57,781 nt of DNA from Planctomycetota bacterium (GTDB lineage: Bacteria; Planctomycetota; UBA1135; GCA-002686595): contig JAJDEV010000110.1 of assembly GCA_029259605.1 (NCBI GenBank), positions 1 to 57,781 on the forward strand, given 5' to 3'. Positions 25,398 to 34,028 of the stretch are shown piece by piece; the first letter of the stretch is position 1, and each line of letters begins with the position of its first letter. Below the pieces are notes generated by a model. That model was given only the letters and a program-made list of their open reading frames with translations, was not told where the DNA came from and ran no database searches. A program made the position numbers and the translations under genes.

Positions 25398-26204
25398 ATG
25401 AAGCCCCCTCAGCTGAAGCCCCCTCAGCCCGACGCGTTACTCGAAAGCCTCCGCAACGTCGGCCTCAATCGTTACGAGGCGTCGGTGTACGTCGGCCTCC
25501 TGACCGACCAGTCCGCTCGCGTGGCCGAGATCTCACGCCGCACCGGCGTGCCGCAACCCAAGGTCTACCAGGCGCTCGACGCCTTGGTCGAGAAGGGCTT
25601 CTGCTCGATCGGTCCCGACTCGGTCAACAAGTACCGGCCGATCACGCCGCGCGTCGCGATCGAGGGGACGATCGCGCGCTTGAAGCGTCAAGAGGTCGAG
25701 GCGCGCGGGCTCGCCGAAGAGCTCGAGGTCTTGCGCGTCGCCGGACAGGGACAGGAGCTGTGGGCGCCGCCGATCGAGATCGTGAAGGGGACGCGTCAGA
25801 TCGTCGAGCTCGTCCGGGATCGCGTCGAGAGCGCGACCGAAGAGATCCTCTTCATGGGGAGGGCGCCGCAGATCCCGTCGCTCACGATGGCGCAGGCGAT
25901 GTTCGACAAGGCGGCGAGCGGGTGTCGTGTGCGCCTCCTGCTCGAGAAGAACTACATGCAGCCGGTCGAAGGCAGCGAAGAGAGCCAGGCCGAGGTCGAG
26001 CTCTTCCGCTCGATCAACGCCGAGGTGCGCGAAATCGACGAGCTGCCGACCAAGCTCCTGATCGTCGACGGTTCGATCGCCTTGCTCTCCATCTCGCGCA
26101 AGGGAGGCGACAACTTCCTCGTCCTCGCCCTACGCCAGCAGGGCTTCGTCGGACACATCCTCGCGTCGTTCCAATTCCACTGGGAGCGCGCCGAGCCGGT
26201 GTAG
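25398..26204 (+). CDS. TrmB-family transcriptional regulator
   Basis: A protein of 268 residues with an N-terminal winged-helix TrmB domain (LRNVGLNRYEASVYVGLLT, AEISRRTGVPQPKVYQALDAL, VEKGFCSIG; about 15-75). A coiled segment (about 90-115) and a C-terminal effector-binding region related to the PLD-like TrmB regulatory domain follow (VESATEEILFMGR, CRVRLLLEKNY, KLLIVDGSIALLSI). TrmB proteins usually sense sugars and repress sugar uptake. The next gene is an Enzyme I-like protein 34 bp downstream, so it may control or be co-expressed with it. A repeated PPQLKPPQP start suggests a low-complexity tail. Confidence 0.85.
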   Translation: MKPPQLKPPQPDALLESLRNVGLNRYEASVYVGLLTDQSARVAEISRRTGVPQPKVYQALDALVEKGFCSIGPDSVNKYRPITPRVAIEGTIARLKRQEVEARGLAEELEVLRVAGQGQELWAPPIEIVKGTRQIVELVRDRVESATEEILFMGRAPQIPSLTMAQAMFDKAASGCRVRLLLEKNYMQPVEGSEESQAEVELFRSINAEVREIDELPTKLLIVDGSIALLSISRKGGDNFLVLALRQQGFVGHILASFQFHWERAEPV

Positions 26205-26225
26205 GCGCGGCGGGACGCCGATCGC

Positions 26226-26231
26226 TACGAT
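26226..26231 (+). promoter_or_regulatory. Candidate -10 element, leaderless start
   Basis: TACGAT preceded by GC lies 7 nt before the ATG at 26239. It matches the GCTANNAT pattern seen at other starts. Confidence 0.4.
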
Positions 26232-26238
26232 ACGCGTC

Positions 26239-28137
26239 ATGTCGAACGATTCGGGCAACGCACCCCCCGTGGAACCGTCCGAGCCGACGGACCTCGGGCC
26301 GGGCGGACCCTCCGCCGAGGAGGCGCCGGGGACCGCCGAGGGCTATCGGCCCGGCGGCACGCTGCTGCGCGGCGCGACCGTCGCGCCGGGGCTCGTGCTC
26401 GGTACGGTGCATCGCAAGGACTACGACCTGTCGCGCGCCGGCGCCGTGCGCGTGGCGCTCGACGGCGTCGACAACGAGCTGAACCAGTTCCGCGGCGCGC
26501 TCGACGCGTCGCGTCGACAAATCGTCGACCTGAAGTCGCGCCTCCACGGCCGCGTACCCGAGGACGATGCGCGCATCCTCGACACACACCTCGCGTATCT
26601 GCGGGACTCGGTGTTCATCGCGGACGTCGAGAACCTGATCCTCAACGAACAGATGCGCCTCGACGCTGCGATCGCCAAAGTCGTCGGCGACTTCGACCGC
26701 ATCTTCCGCCTCGTGCGCAGCGATTCGATCCGGCAGAGCGCCGTCGACCTGCGCGACGTCGGAATTCGCGTGTTGCGCAACCTCGAGGAGACGGGCCCGC
26801 AGCTCGAAGGGACCGCGGGCTCGACCGAGAGCACGCGCGACGCCTACGTGCTGGTTGCGAACGAGCTCTCGATCGTGGACATGTTCACGCTCGCGAACGA
26901 TCACGTGAAGGGCATCGTGACGCTCGAGGGCGGGTTGACGAGCCACGCCGCGATCTTCGCGCGTGCGATGCGCATACCGACGCTGTCGGGTGTCGAAGGA
27001 CTGCTCGATGCGGTGCACGAGGGAGACTTCGTCATCCTCGACGCGACCGAGGGCATCTTGCGTGTGAACCCGGACGACGTCGTCCGTGAGCAGTACGCGT
27101 CGAGTTCGAACGACGACGATGCGATCGAGATCAAGGGCGGCGGAGTCGAGCGCCAGGTTCCCGAGTGGGCGCTGCGACCCGCGGCGACGGCGGACGGCGA
27201 AGCGATCACGGTCGGTGCGTCGTGCGGGAACCTGCCCGAGGTCGAGCAGGCGCTCGAGTACGAGTGCGCGTGGATCGCGCTATATCGCACCGAGCTGCTC
27301 TACTTGATCGACCGCGAGCCGCCCTCGCGCGACACGCTCGTGCACCACTACTCGTCGGTGATCGGCGCAGCGCGCGGCGCGCCCGTCACGTTCCGCCTGC
27401 TCAACCTCGACTCGAGCGCCGGACTCGCGTACCTGCACGCGACCGCCGAGGCGAACCCGAGCCTGGGCCGCGCTGGAACGCGCGCCTTGCTCGACACGCC
27501 GAGCGTGCTCCGACGCCAGCTGCAGGCGATCCTGCTCGCGTCGAACGGCGTCGACGTGCGCATCGCGCTGCCGTTCGTCACGGACTGCGGCGACCTGCGG
27601 CGCGTGAAGGAAGTGCTGTTCGAGGAGCGCATCGAGCTGCGCAAGACCGAGGCGCACTTCGACGAGAGGAGCGGCGCGGTCCAGATCGGCGTCGTCGTAG
27701 AGACGCCCGCCGCCATGCTCGGCGCGCGCGATCTGGCCGCCGAGAGCGACTTCCTCATGGTCAGCATGGACTCGCTCCAGCAGTACCTCCTGGCCGCCGA
27801 TCGCGACGCTCCGGAGCACGCGGCGATGTTCGAAGTCGTTCACCCGTTCGTGCTGCGTGGCGTCGCGAAGATCGTCGCGGTCGCGCGCGACGCGGGTGTG
27901 CCGGTGTGGATGTTCGGAAGCTCGGCGCGTCGGCGCGAGAGTCTGCCGCTCCTGATCGGTGCGGGCATCCGCAACTTCTGCGTGCCGCCTGGCGAGCTAC
28001 GCACGTTCCTCGGCCAGCTCGATGGGATCGAGGCCAAGGCGGCTACCGCGGCCGCGCGTGCGGCGATGGACGCGGCTTGCTTCGACGAGACGCGCTCGCT
28101 CGTGTCCGGCTTTCGGCACGGCTACGCGCCGGACTGA
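26239..28137 (+). CDS. PTS Enzyme I-like PEP-utilising protein with degenerate C-terminal site
   Basis: A protein of 632 residues with an acidic Pro-rich N-terminal tail (1-38). The EI N-terminal helical domain follows, then a phospho-His domain with GGLTSHAAIFAR, where His236 aligns with the EI active-site His. The PEP-binding barrel is recognisable (ALYRTELLYL, ENPSLGRAGTRALLD-like segment, VVETPAAMLGA, LQQYLLAADRD) but key motifs are altered. The FIGTNDL motif reads MVSMDSL, and the CGE region with the general-acid Cys reads MFGSSAR. It may accept a phosphoryl group from another donor or be regulatory. It probably forms a unit with the TrmB regulator. No HPr or EII gene is nearby. Its 3' end overlaps thrB by 16 bp, convergently. 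Confidence 0.8.
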   Translation: MSNDSGNAPPVEPSEPTDLGPGGPSAEEAPGTAEGYRPGGTLLRGATVAPGLVLGTVHRKDYDLSRAGAVRVALDGVDNELNQFRGALDASRRQIVDLKSRLHGRVPEDDARILDTHLAYLRDSVFIADVENLILNEQMRLDAAIAKVVGDFDRIFRLVRSDSIRQSAVDLRDVGIRVLRNLEETGPQLEGTAGSTESTRDAYVLVANELSIVDMFTLANDHVKGIVTLEGGLTSHAAIFARAMRIPTLSGVEGLLDAVHEGDFVILDATEGILRVNPDDVVREQYASSSNDDDAIEIKGGGVERQVPEWALRPAATADGEAITVGASCGNLPEVEQALEYECAWIALYRTELLYLIDREPPSRDTLVHHYSSVIGAARGAPVTFRLLNLDSSAGLAYLHATAEANPSLGRAGTRALLDTPSVLRRQLQAILLASNGVDVRIALPFVTDCGDLRRVKEVLFEERIELRKTEAHFDERSGAVQIGVVVETPAAMLGARDLAAESDFLMVSMDSLQQYLLAADRDAPEHAAMFEVVHPFVLRGVAKIVAVARDAGVPVWMFGSSARRRESLPLLIGAGIRNFCVPPGELRTFLGQLDGIEAKAATAAARAAMDAACFDETRSLVSGFRHGYAPD

Positions 28138-29090
28138 TCCGTCGCTTCGACGCGCGGTGTTCCGAAGACCGGTCGCGCGACGAGCGCGTGACCTCGCCCC
28201 GTCGATCGAACGAAGGCCGCGCGCATCGCGTCCGCGATCCGGTCGATACCGTCGAGAGGTCCGAGCGCGACCAGTCCGGATCCCGCGCCGCTGATCGTCG
28301 CGAGCCACGCGCCCGCGGTGCGCGCCGCGTCGAGCGCGTCGGGAGCGCCGTCGATGAGCGCGAGCCGGTGGCGCACGTGCAAACGCTCCTCGCCGCCGAG
28401 CGAGAGGAGTCGCGCGTCTCCCGTACGCAGGCCCTCGAGGAGCAGCGCGAGGCGCCGCGGGTTCTCGACCGCATCCTCGAACGCCACCGTGCGTGGAAGC
28501 GCGCGGCGCGCGTCGTCCGTCGACAGCGGACTCGCGGACCACGCGAGCGCGAAGCCGATCGAAGCGTGCACGTCGTTGTGAATCCAAACCGGCAGCGCGC
28601 GTGCGTCGGACTGCTCGGGCGACGGGTGGCAGAGCGTGCAGCCGCCGAACAACGACGCCGTGATGTTGTCGGGATGCCCCTCGAGTTCGACGCCGATCGC
28701 GAGCAGCGCGTCGAGCGGGAGCGGCGCACGCGCCACGGCGTTCGCGAGCAGGAGCCCGGCCGCGACGGCCGCGCCGCTGCTCCCGAAGCCGCGCGCGACG
28801 GGCACCGAGCTGGAAACGTCGAAGCGAAAGTTCCCGCGGACATCCGCGTCCCGCGCGGCGCGTTCGAATGCGCGTACGACCAGGTCGCCGTCCGCGTGCT
28901 CGCCCTTGCCGAGCTCGTCGCGAATCGAACCGCTGCGTCGCAGTTCGTGCGCGCCACCGTCGATGGGGGAGAGCGAGACGTCGACGTACATCGAGAGCGC
29001 GAGACCCAGCAGATCGAAACCGGGGCCGAGGTTCGACGTCGAGGCGGGAACGCGGACGCGGTGAAGGGGGCTTTCGAGCGGCGCCGTCAT
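28122..29090 (-). CDS. thrB: Homoserine kinase
   Basis: A GHMP kinase of 322 residues that phosphorylates homoserine in threonine synthesis. The typical N-terminus HRVRVPASTSNLGPGFDLLG, the ATP loop VARGFGSSGAAVAAGLLLAN and the EGHPDNI segment are present, with ATISGAGSGLVAL at the C-terminus. thrC lies 2 kb away and ilvA 6 kb away. The ATG at 29090 was chosen over longer starts that run into repeat B3. A TAGCAT hexamer (complement of 29099-29104) lies 8 nt upstream and is partly made of the repeat's terminal CTAG. Confidence 0.92.
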   Translation of the reverse strand: MTAPLESPLHRVRVPASTSNLGPGFDLLGLALSMYVDVSLSPIDGGAHELRRSGSIRDELGKGEHADGDLVVRAFERAARDADVRGNFRFDVSSSVPVARGFGSSGAAVAAGLLLANAVARAPLPLDALLAIGVELEGHPDNITASLFGGCTLCHPSPEQSDARALPVWIHNDVHASIGFALAWSASPLSTDDARRALPRTVAFEDAVENPRRLALLLEGLRTGDARLLSLGGEERLHVRHRLALIDGAPDALDAARTAGAWLATISGAGSGLVALGPLDGIDRIADAMRAAFVRSTGRGHALVARPVFGTPRVEATDQSGA

Positions 29091-29101
29091 CGGCCGGAAT
29101 G

Positions 29102-29263
29102 CTAGCAGCCCGTGGTGAAACTCACGCCACCCTCGAACGGCGCTGGATCCGCGCTGCCTGCGTTCCGCTTCCTCCGAGCATCCACCAATACGCGTCGTCA
29201 GCGCGCCTTGCCAGCACGGATCCATCACCCTCCGACGATGGCGTGAGTTCCACCACGGGCTAG
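29102..29263. repeat. MITE-like repeat, family B, copy 3
   Basis: It begins CTAGCAGCCCGTGGTGAAAC and ends CCACCACGGGCTAG. It lies directly upstream of thrB, and its CTAG contributes to the apparent -10 of that gene. Confidence 0.85.
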
Positions 29264-29566
29264 CGGAACACCACGAACGCGCGACGGCGGAGACCGATCG
29301 CTGCGCGTGCGAAGTTCGTTGATGCGCGCCGGTCGAAACGCCTTCGGGGTGCTATTCTCGGGGGACGCGCGGCGCCGAGCACCGCCGCGCGCCGGGCGGC
29401 TCGCCCCCGGCCGGCCTCCGGAAAACCGCATTCCCCCAAAAGACACGCCCCCTGGCGCTTGTGCTTCCCGACAACGCTAGATAGTGTGTGGTTGAGGGAT
29501 GAACTGGATCGCGCACCGTGGCACGCTCGGCAGCCCTCGTTTCCCCTGAACGCCAGGAGGGGTCCG
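29264..29566. other. Leader region with strong hairpin upstream of small gene
   Basis: No gene is seen in these roughly 300 bp. A perfect 9-bp GC stem (CGCGCGGCG 29366-29374 with CGCCGCGCG 29383-29391, 8-nt loop) follows a TATTCT hexamer at 29353. A TAGATA hexamer lies at 29478-29483. It is probably the 5' leader or promoter region of the gene at 29567. Confidence 0.45.
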
Positions 29567-29869
29567 ATGTCCGAGGAACGTGAACGCTTCTTCTCGAGAT
29601 TGGCAACGATCACCGGGGTCCGGACCATGCCGTCCATCGGATCCTGGATCCTTTGCGAGGTCGACAACCCCGCTGACTTGGCGCGCAAAGTGAACCGCCG
29701 GCTCGAGCCGGGGACGATCAGCGTCCCCCGGCACGTCCCCGGTGCGGTGCGCGTGCCGGTCCGCGACCCGAAGCGGAACGAGGAGTTGTTCCAGACCATT
29801 CGGGACCTCCAGCAGAAGAAGGCGCGTACGCGCTACTTCCAAGAGCTGAAGACGACCGCGGTTTCCTAG
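29567..29869 (+). CDS. Small protein resembling the C-terminal domain of HisC-type aminotransferases
   Basis: A protein of 100 residues preceded by a near-perfect Shine-Dalgarno (AGGAGGGG, about 4 nt before the ATG). That is unusually strong here and implies high expression. The sequence TGVRTMPSIGSWILCEV, then DLARKVNRRLEPGTISV and RVPVRDPKRNEELFQTI, follows the pattern of the small C-terminal domain of histidinol-phosphate aminotransferases (strand-strand-helix, G-x-hydrophobic-R-x-x-V). No PLP-binding part is present, so it is not an enzyme of that type. It could be a structural or regulatory relic domain. The resemblance is moderate and function is unknown. Confidence 0.65.
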   Translation: MSEERERFFSRLATITGVRTMPSIGSWILCEVDNPADLARKVNRRLEPGTISVPRHVPGAVRVPVRDPKRNEELFQTIRDLQQKKARTRYFQELKTTAVS

Positions 29870-30053
29870 ACCGCGTCCCTCGCAGCTCGCTCCTCCGCGG
29901 ATCGCCGTCGGTCCGCGGACGCTCGGCGGAGTTCCCGCGCGAGCGCTGACCTTCGACGATTTCTCCGTCGTCCGTGTGTCGTGTCGTCCTTGGCATGCGG
30001 CATCTCGCCGCTAAGATCCTCGGACCCATCGCCCCCTGTATCGAGCGAACACG

Positions 30054-31046
30054 ATGACGACCACCAAGACGAAAGCCGCGAAGTCCAAGTCCGAGAAGGC
30101 CAAGAAGCCCAAGAAGTCGGGAGAGCTCGCGACGGTCAAGGGCGGGAAGATCACGCCTGGCGGTACCGAAGCCAAAGCCGCGAAGCGCAAGGCCACGAAG
30201 TCGAAGGCCAAGCGCAAGACGGTCAAGAAGAAGGACAAGCCGAAGAAGGAAGTCTTCACCGCGAAGACAGCTGACCGGCAGATCCTCTACCAACACGCGG
30301 TGCAGTCGCCCGAGGAGGACGTGAAGTTCCTCGCGCGCGTCTATCGTTCGAAGCGCGGCAAGGTCGCCAAGCACCTGCGCGAGGACTTCTGCGGCACGGC
30401 GCTCGTGTGCTCGCACTGGGTCCAACGCGGCGAGGAGTACACCGCCGAGGGCTTCGACATCTGCCCCGACACGGTGGGGTGGGGCGTCGAGCACAACTTC
30501 GAGCCGATCGGCGATGCGGCGTCGCGCGTGAAGTTGCACATCAAGGACGTGCGCGAGAAGAGCGCGAAGAAGCCCGACGTGCGCACCGCGCAGAACTTCT
30601 CGTACTTCATCTTCAAGCAGCGCGCGGAGCTGCTCGACTACGTTCGCCGCGCCTACAAGGACCTCGCGAAGGACGGCGTCTTCATCATGGACATCTACGG
30701 AGGTCCGGACTCCATGATGGAGATGAAGGAAGAGCGCGACATCGAGGAGGGCTTCACCTACGTGTGGGACCAGGTCGCGTACTGGCCGGCGACCGGCGAG
30801 TACAAGGCGCACATCCATTTCGAGTTCGAGGACGGAACCGAGATGAAGCGCGCATTCACGTACGACTGGCGCCTTTGGGGGCTCACCGAACTCATCGACA
30901 TCTTGAAGGAAGCCGGCTTCCCCGAGGTCGAGACGTTCTGGGAGGGCACGGACTCCGACGGCGAGAGCGGCAACGGCATCTACCGCAAGTCGCGTCGCGG
31001 CGAGAACTGCGAGGCGTGGGTGACCTACGTCGTCGGCTACAAGTAG
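30054..31046 (+). CDS. SAM-dependent methyltransferase with Lys/Ala-rich N-terminal tail
   Basis: A protein of 330 residues. The first 66 residues are strongly Lys-rich (KKPKKSG, KRKATKSKAKRK, KKKDKPKK), like histone H1-type or nucleic-acid-binding tails. A class I methyltransferase domain follows with the motif HLREDFCGTALVCSHW and EGFDICPDTVGWG, a known EDFCGT subfamily, then DGVFIMDIYGG. The substrate is unknown, and the tail suggests binding to DNA, RNA or ribosomes. A TAAGAT hexamer lies about 36 nt before the ATG. The topoisomerase VI subunits here carry similar basic segments. Confidence 0.78.
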   Translation: MTTTKTKAAKSKSEKAKKPKKSGELATVKGGKITPGGTEAKAAKRKATKSKAKRKTVKKKDKPKKEVFTAKTADRQILYQHAVQSPEEDVKFLARVYRSKRGKVAKHLREDFCGTALVCSHWVQRGEEYTAEGFDICPDTVGWGVEHNFEPIGDAASRVKLHIKDVREKSAKKPDVRTAQNFSYFIFKQRAELLDYVRRAYKDLAKDGVFIMDIYGGPDSMMEMKEERDIEEGFTYVWDQVAYWPATGEYKAHIHFEFEDGTEMKRAFTYDWRLWGLTELIDILKEAGFPEVETFWEGTDSDGESGNGIYRKSRRGENCEAWVTYVVGYK

Positions 31047-31055
31047 CCGCGCGGT

Positions 31056-32240
31056 TCACGCGTAGGGCGGGGGATCCGGCGGAAGCAGCTCGACGTACTT
31101 CTGCGCGGCGCCCGTGTTGAAGACGACGACGCGGGCGTCGCGGTCGATCCGGCCTTCGGCGACGAGGGTCTCGAGGACGACCAGGCACGCCGCCGTCTCC
31201 GGGCACAGCGCGATGCCCTCGAGCGCGGATGCGCGGTGCATCCACGGGACGATTTCGGCTTCGTTCGCGGCGCACGCGGCGCCGCCCGACGCGCGCACCG
31301 CGTCGAGGATCATGAAGTCGCCGACCGCCTTCGGCACGCGCAGTCCGCTCGCGATGGTGGCGGCGTTTTCGAACGGCTCGGCGAAGCGCTCGTTCGCCTC
31401 GAAGGCCGTGACGATCGGCGCGCAGCCGCTCGATTGGCACGCGAACATGCGCGGGCGGTCCGTCCGTTCGAGCCAACCGAGCGCCTCGAGCTCGTCGAAC
31501 GCCTTCCACATCCCGATCAATCCGGTCCCGCCGCCGGTCGGGTAGAAGATCGCGTCGGGCAGTGTCCAGTCCATTTGCTCGGCGAGCTCGAGCCCCATCG
31601 TCTTCTTGCCCTCGATGCGATACGGCTCCTTCAGCGTCGAGAGATCGAACCAGTCCATCTTCGCCGCGCCGCGCGCGATGGCCGCCGCGCAGTCGGTGAT
31701 CAGTCCGTCGACGAGGAACGCCTTGGCGCCATACAGCGTCGCCTCGCGCCGGTTCACGAGCGGCGTGTCGGCGGGGAGGAAGACGTACGCCTCGAGCCCG
31801 GCGCGCGAAGCGTAGGCCGCCATCGCGCCGCCCGCGTTGCCGGCCGTCGGGATCGCGAGGCGCCGGATGCCGAGCTCCTTCGCCTTGCTCACCGCCATGC
31901 ACAGTCCGCGCGCCTTGAACGACCCGGTGGGGAGCTGCGACTCGTCCTTGATGAAGAGTCGGTTCAGTCCGAGCGCAGCGCCGAGCCGCGGGCAGGGGAG
32001 CAACGGACTCATGCCCTCGCCGAGCGTGACGATGTTCGCGTCGTCCGCGACGGGCAAGAGCTCGCGATAGCGCCAAAGCGTCGGCGCGCGCCGCGCGAGG
32101 TCGTCACGCGCGACCGCGTCGCGCACGGCGTCGAGGTCGTAGCGCACCCACAGCGGACGCCCCTCGTGCGTCGTCTGGATCCGATCGGCGGGGAGGACCG
32201 TGCCGTCGATCGCGGCTTCGAGGTGCGTGACGTAGCTCAA
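31056..32240 (-). CDS. thrC: Threonine synthase
   Basis: A PLP enzyme of 394 residues making threonine from O-phosphohomoserine, the product of ThrB. The PLP lysine is Lys109 in PTGSFKARG. PTAGNAGGAMAAYASRAG and YPTGGGTGLIGMWKAF (phosphate loop) are typical of the plant-like/class I threonine synthases. The N-terminal LGEGMSPLLP motif is present. The TTG or ATG start at 32240 follows closely after a joined-end remnant of repeat family B. Confidence 0.92.
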   Translation of the reverse strand: MSYVTHLEAAIDGTVLPADRIQTTHEGRPLWVRYDLDAVRDAVARDDLARRAPTLWRYRELLPVADDANIVTLGEGMSPLLPCPRLGAALGLNRLFIKDESQLPTGSFKARGLCMAVSKAKELGIRRLAIPTAGNAGGAMAAYASRAGLEAYVFLPADTPLVNRREATLYGAKAFLVDGLITDCAAAIARGAAKMDWFDLSTLKEPYRIEGKKTMGLELAEQMDWTLPDAIFYPTGGGTGLIGMWKAFDELEALGWLERTDRPRMFACQSSGCAPIVTAFEANERFAEPFENAATIASGLRVPKAVGDFMILDAVRASGGAACAANEAEIVPWMHRASALEGIALCPETAACLVVLETLVAEGRIDRDARVVVFNTGAAQKYVELLPPDPPPYA

Positions 32241-32250
32241 GCTGTAGAGC

Positions 32251-32266
32251 CTAGCAGGCCTGCTAG
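32251..32266. repeat. Minimal remnant of repeat family B (joined ends)
   Basis: The perfect 16-bp palindrome CTAGCAGGCCTGCTAG equals the left tip (CTAGCAGGCC) and right tip (GGCCTGCTAG) of family B elements fused with the interior missing. Its right CTAG gives the TAG stop of the adjacent exported-protein gene. Confidence 0.6.
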
Positions 32267-33723
32267 CGTTGCTTCGAGAGCCAGGCCAAGAAGCCGGCCT
32301 CGAGCGAGAGCGGTTTGTCGAACAGTGCCTCTCCCGACGGCGCCGAGATCGGGACGCCGTACACGTTCTCGAACACGTCGGCGAGCGAGCCCCGCGCCTC
32401 GGCGATCATCCGCAGCATCGCCGCGTAGTGCTCGCGTGAATCGGACTTCGACCCCGCGCCGAGCGTGCGCACCCAGTAGAGGAAACAGGCGCGGTAGGCG
32501 CGCACGAACTCCGCGTAGTCACCGCGGAACGCCTCGTCCGGGGTCATCGTCGCACCCGGGCCGAGGAACGGCGCCGAGAACACGACCGACTGGGATTGGC
32601 TGTCGTTGAAGAGCAGGAACGACACCTCCTTCTTCCAGTCGTCGTCGACCTTCTTGCTCGCGGCCTTCTGTGCCCGTCGCAGCGCGCCGACGAAGTAGTC
32701 CTTGCCCTTCTGCTCGCGCCAGCGGCTGTTCGCGTCCGCCGGTGGCAGCGCACCGCCGTTCGGGTTGCCGTTGGGAACGAAGGCCGAGCGCCCCTCGGCG
32801 GACCGCGCGCGCAGATCGCCGTCCGTGCGCGTGTCGACCTCGTTGTAGATCGCGATGACCATGTCGCTCGCGATGCCGCCGGCGAGCATCGACTCCATGC
32901 GCGCTCCGAAACAGGTCTCGAGCAGCGAACGCATCGCGAGCTGCGTGACGTGTTGTTCGACGCCGGTCGGGTTGCGCTCGGCCATCGACGTCGACGACGT
33001 GTAGTCGCGCGTCGAATCGAGCGTGGCGTGGTCGGAGCTGATGACGCGCACACCGTCGAAGTCGAACTCGGTCCAGAACTCCGTCCCGTCCTTCCAGAAG
33101 AAGGGGCGGTGCCGCAGCTCGAGCAGGCCCGTCACCGCGATGAACTCGACGAAGTCACGGCGCTCGGGAATGAAGACGATGCGCGTGGGCGGAAACGGTT
33201 GCTCGCGCACGACCAGGGGGCCGCCGCTGCGCATGTAGCTCGCGAACTCCTCGGACGCGGCGCGTTGCTTGTCCTTCGCCGAAGAGGCGTCGAGCAGGGT
33301 GGTCTGCGCGGGGTCCATGCGCTTCGCCTTCCAGCCCTTCACCCACGTGGACAGCGTCTTGATCAACGCCTGCGCGTCGCCGATCGACACGTCCTCGCGC
33401 GGACCGCCGGGGAGCCACGCGACCCACTCGGATTGCAGTTGGAGCAGCGCCTCCAACGCGCTCTTGATCTCGTCGAGATCCGACTCGTTCGTCAGGTGCG
33501 ACGCGCTGACGAGCACCTGGAACATGCCGATGTCCGCCGTGACGAAGTCCTCCCTCAGAATGGTCTCGATCGGCGCGGTCTCCGTCGCTTCGCGCCCGTT
33601 GCGCGCGAGCCACTTGGTCGCGCGCGCCGTGTGAACAGCATCGTCCGCGCTCGGCGGTCCGAGCCCGGACGAAGGGGAGAGTGCGAGGGGAAGCAGCGAG
33701 AGAGCGATTGCGAGCCCTGCCAT
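32263..33723 (-). CDS. Exported protein of unknown family (paralogue 1)
   Basis: A protein of 486 residues with an N-terminal signal sequence (MAGLAIALSLLPLALSPSSG). It is clearly paralogous to the gene at 47825-49351. Shared blocks include FVPNGNPNGGALP against FVPGGNPSGGTLP, SAPFLGPGA against SAPFLGQGA, EFVRAYRACFLYWVRTLGAG against DFFRAYRAAFVHWFRTHGAG, and VYGVPISA against LYGVPMSA near the end. It has no catalytic motif I recognise. It probably acts in the periplasm or outside the cell. ATG 33723 follows GGAGG (Shine-Dalgarno). A longer in-frame start would precede the signal sequence with an unlikely Arg/Cys-rich stretch. Confidence 0.8.
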   Translation of the reverse strand: MAGLAIALSLLPLALSPSSGLGPPSADDAVHTARATKWLARNGREATETAPIETILREDFVTADIGMFQVLVSASHLTNESDLDEIKSALEALLQLQSEWVAWLPGGPREDVSIGDAQALIKTLSTWVKGWKAKRMDPAQTTLLDASSAKDKQRAASEEFASYMRSGGPLVVREQPFPPTRIVFIPERRDFVEFIAVTGLLELRHRPFFWKDGTEFWTEFDFDGVRVISSDHATLDSTRDYTSSTSMAERNPTGVEQHVTQLAMRSLLETCFGARMESMLAGGIASDMVIAIYNEVDTRTDGDLRARSAEGRSAFVPNGNPNGGALPPADANSRWREQKGKDYFVGALRRAQKAASKKVDDDWKKEVSFLLFNDSQSQSVVFSAPFLGPGATMTPDEAFRGDYAEFVRAYRACFLYWVRTLGAGSKSDSREHYAAMLRMIAEARGSLADVFENVYGVPISAPSGEALFDKPLSLEAGFLAWLSKQR

Positions 33724-34028
33724 GGGACCTCCGTGGTGCTTCGATAGTGCGTCGCGACGCGACACGGACCGTGCGAATGACGGATCGCAGGACGGCCTGC
33801 CAACCGCGCAAGGAGCGATCGAGATCCGCACGCTCACAATCTACGTTCGCTCGCGGATCCTCACAACGCCGGTCGGCGCGGCATTCTTCCCACCATCCCC
33901 GAGCGCTGCAGCATCCGAGCGGACCGCGCGTCGCCTTCCGCAGGCGTATGCGAATACCGCGCCGAGCGCGCCGGGGCGCTACGAATTCATGACCGTTCGA
34001 ATGTGCAGCGGTTGCTAGGATTTGGCGC
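33724..34028. other. Intergenic region between divergent genes
   Basis: These 305 bp hold no gene or repeat that I can recognise. The only visible signal is a TAGGAT hexamer at 34016-34021, 7 nt before the GTG of the EamA gene. Confidence 0.5.
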
